Positions 20,831 to 22,521 of a stretch of 22,521 bases of DNA are shown here, piece by piece; the stretch's first letter is position 1, and each line of letters begins with the position of its first letter. The translations under genes were made by a program, and so were the position numbers. Origin of the DNA: an uncultured Pedobacter sp. (lineage in GTDB: Bacteria; Bacteroidota; Bacteroidia; Sphingobacteriales; Sphingobacteriaceae); assembly GCA_946478755.1 (NCBI GenBank), contig CAMLDJ010000063.1, positions 1-22,521 of the forward strand, written 5' to 3'. A model generated the notes under the pieces. It did not search any database and was not told the origin of the DNA. It saw only the letters and a list, made by a program, of their open reading frames with translations.

Positions 20831-22521
20831 TTAGACCGTTGATTTTATTTTTAATTCATTCAGTTGCTTCTCGTCAATGGTTGAGGGGCTATCGATCATC
20901 ACGTCTCTTCCTGAGTTATTTTTAGGGAAAGCAATGACGTCGCGGATGCTGTCCAGCCCTGCAAAAATAGAGCACAGGCGGTCAAATCCAAAAGCGATCC
21001 CGCCATGCGGAGGTGCACCAAACTCAAAGGCGTCCATTAAAAATCCGAATTGCTTTTGCGCCTCTTCAGCTGAAAAGCCAAGATGACTGAACATTAATGC
21101 TTGAAGTGCCCTGTCGTGGATCCTGATAGATCCTCCGCCAACTTCAGTTCCGTTGATCACCATATCATATGCATTCGCCCTAACTTCGCCTGGTTTGGTA
21201 TCCAGTAAGGCAATATCTTCGGGCTTAGGAGAGGTAAAGGGGTGGTGCATGGCGTGATAACGTCCTGATTCCTCATCCCATTCCAATAACGGAAAGTCCA
21301 GCACCCATAAAGCGCTAAAGGTCTGTTTATCACGGAGACCTAAGCGGGTACCCATCTCGAGGCGTAGCTCACTTAATTGTTTGCGGACTTTTTCCGTATT
21401 TCCCGCCATTACCAGCGCCAGATCTCCGGGTTGTGTGTGCAATGCGGCGGACCAGATCTTGAGGTCTTCTTCGGTATAAAATTTATCCACAGAAGATTTT
21501 AAAGTGCCGTCATCATGGTGTCTCAGATAAATCAAGCCTGTTGCACCAATTTGGGGACGTTTGATGAAGTCCGTCAGTTCATCCACCTGCTTGCGCGTAT
21601 AACCTGCACAGCCCCTGGCATTGATACCGATAACAAGTTCCGCATTGTCAAATACCGGGAAGCCTTTTCCCTTAACAACATCGTTTAGTTCTACAAACTG
21701 CATATCAAAACGGGTGTCAGGTTTATCGGATCCATACAGGCGCATTGCATCAGCATATTGCATCCTTGGCACTTCCGGTAGGTCATATCCTTTTATTTCT
21801 TTAAATAAGGTCCGGATAAGCCCTTCAAATGTATGTAATATATCCTCTTGCTCAATGAACGACATCTCACAATCAATCTGTGTAAATTCAGGTTGTCTGT
21901 CTGCACGTAAATCTTCATCCCTGAAGCATTTAACGATCTGAAAATACCGGTCGAATCCAGAAACCATTAACAACTGCTTAAACGTTTGAGGTGATTGAGG
22001 GAGGGCGTAAAACTCACCTGCATTCATTCTGCTCGGCACTACAAAATCCCTTGCACCTTCCGGGGTTGATTTGATCAATACCGGTGTTTCTACCTCAATA
22101 AAGTCCAGTCCATCCAGATAACGCCGTACGGCCTGGGCAATTTTATGACGGATGATCATATTGTTGCGTACCGGGTTACGACGCAGATCTAAATAGCGGT
22201 ACTTCATCCGCAGATCATCTCCACCATCTGTTTCGTCTTCTATTAAAAAAGGAGGTAATTTGGCTGCATTTAAAACCTCAAGTGCTGTTATTTTTATCTC
22301 CACCTCGCCTGTAGGCATTTTAGGATTTTTATTAGAGCGTTCTACTACCTGCCCACTGGCCTTAATCACAAATTCACGGCCCAGGTTGCGGGCGGCTTCA
22401 CATAATTCACGGTTATCATCCATATTGAAAACCAATTGAGTGATGCCATATCTGTCACGGATGTCTATAAAGGTCATCCCTCCTAAATCTCTTGATTTCT
22501 GTACCCAGCCACACAGGGTGA
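20831..22521 (-). CDS. aspS: Aspartyl-tRNA synthetase, N-terminus outside the window
   Basis: Class II synthetase charging tRNA-Asp. The Met at 22477 is internal: the frame stays open to the window edge, and the 14 codons before it read [14 protein letters not shown], the conserved OB-fold start of AspRS. About 20 residues are therefore missing. Motifs visible are the OB-fold anticodon-binding domain, motif 2 around [18 protein letters not shown], the bacterial-type insertion (GAD-like, about 270-420), and motif 3 [10 protein letters not shown] near the C-terminus. The 562 or so residues present fit a bacterial-type AspRS of about 580. It is convergent with the YtxH / holin-like / hypothetical trio and ends 15 bases from the shared 40-base palindromic terminator. 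Together with gltX and glnS it is the third synthetase gene in this window. Confidence 0.98.
   Translation of the reverse strand, partial: TLCGWVQKSRDLGGMTFIDIRDRYGITQLVFNMDDNRELCEAARNLGREFVIKASGQVVERSNKNPKMPTGEVEIKITALEVLNAAKLPPFLIEDETDGGDDLRMKYRYLDLRRNPVRNNMIIRHKIAQAVRRYLDGLDFIEVETPVLIKSTPEGARDFVVPSRMNAGEFYALPQSPQTFKQLLMVSGFDRYFQIVKCFRDEDLRADRQPEFTQIDCEMSFIEQEDILHTFEGLIRTLFKEIKGYDLPEVPRMQYADAMRLYGSDKPDTRFDMQFVELNDVVKGKGFPVFDNAELVIGINARGCAGYTRKQVDELTDFIKRPQIGATGLIYLRHHDDGTLKSSVDKFYTEEDLKIWSAALHTQPGDLALVMAGNTEKVRKQLSELRLEMGTRLGLRDKQTFSALWVLDFPLLEWDEESGRYHAMHHPFTSPKPEDIALLDTKPGEVRANAYDMVINGTEVGGGSIRIHDRALQALMFSHLGFSAEEAQKQFGFLMDAFEFGAPPHGGIAFGFDRLCSIFAGLDSIRDVIAFPKNNSGRDVMIDSPSTIDEKQLNELKIKSTV

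Noticed and set aside
22475..22477. ATG as the start of aspS
   Set aside because: Upstream codons in the same frame encode the conserved AspRS N-terminus, so this Met is internal.

Overview
The window looks like chromosome of a Bacteroidota member, most likely family Sphingobacteriaceae (Pedobacter or a close relative). This rests on protein character (GlnRS alongside GluRS, CHASE3/GAF hybrid kinases, DPP III-like lipoprotein, lipoproteins with Bacteroidota-type signals), scarce Shine-Dalgarno sequences, and several promoter elements matching the Bacteroidota housekeeping form TTTG-N19-TAnnTTTG. The genus is inference. The window is densely coding. No stretch over about 160 bases lacks a gene, and I see no rRNA, tRNA, transposase or CRISPR.

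Layout. (1) 1-1850, minus strand: the start of an SMR-family small multidrug transporter running off the left edge, a DinB-family protein, and a membrane histidine kinase whose 3' end overlaps dinB. (2) 1941-4360, plus strand: gltX and a YpfJ-like zinc metallopeptidase. (3) 4366-11374, plus strand: a signalling island behind one strong promoter. It encodes a REC-HisKA-HATPase protein, a 1196-residue CHASE3-HAMP-GAF-coiled coil-kinase-REC-REC-REC hybrid, a single receiver, CheR, a CheB methylesterase domain and a second single receiver. It has six receiver domains, two kinases and both adaptation enzymes, but no MCP, CheA, CheW or DNA-binding output. (4) 11367-14001: a DPP III-like lipoprotein (minus) divergent from an AmiD-like amidase lipoprotein (plus). 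(5) 14063-15724: glnS (minus), sharing a strong terminator region with the amidase. (6) 15799-17004: a stand-alone B12-binding domain protein coupled to an enoyl-CoA hydratase. (7) 17165-20778: an NtrC-type sigma-54 activator, an AI-2E-family membrane protein, then a YtxH / holin-like / hypothetical trio resembling the E. coli yqjDE(K) arrangement. (8) 20831-22521, minus strand: aspS, 5' end outside the window, facing the trio across a perfect 40-base palindromic terminator.

The most interesting part is region 3. CheR and CheB are encoded beside a hybrid kinase, not a chemoreceptor. That kinase carries a two-fold 28-residue Glu/Gln-rich repeat in the coiled coil between GAF and HisKA, a plausible alternative methylation target. 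Three aminoacyl-tRNA synthetase genes (gltX, glnS, aspS) lie within 22 kb; gltX and glnS have promoter-like elements very close to their start codons.
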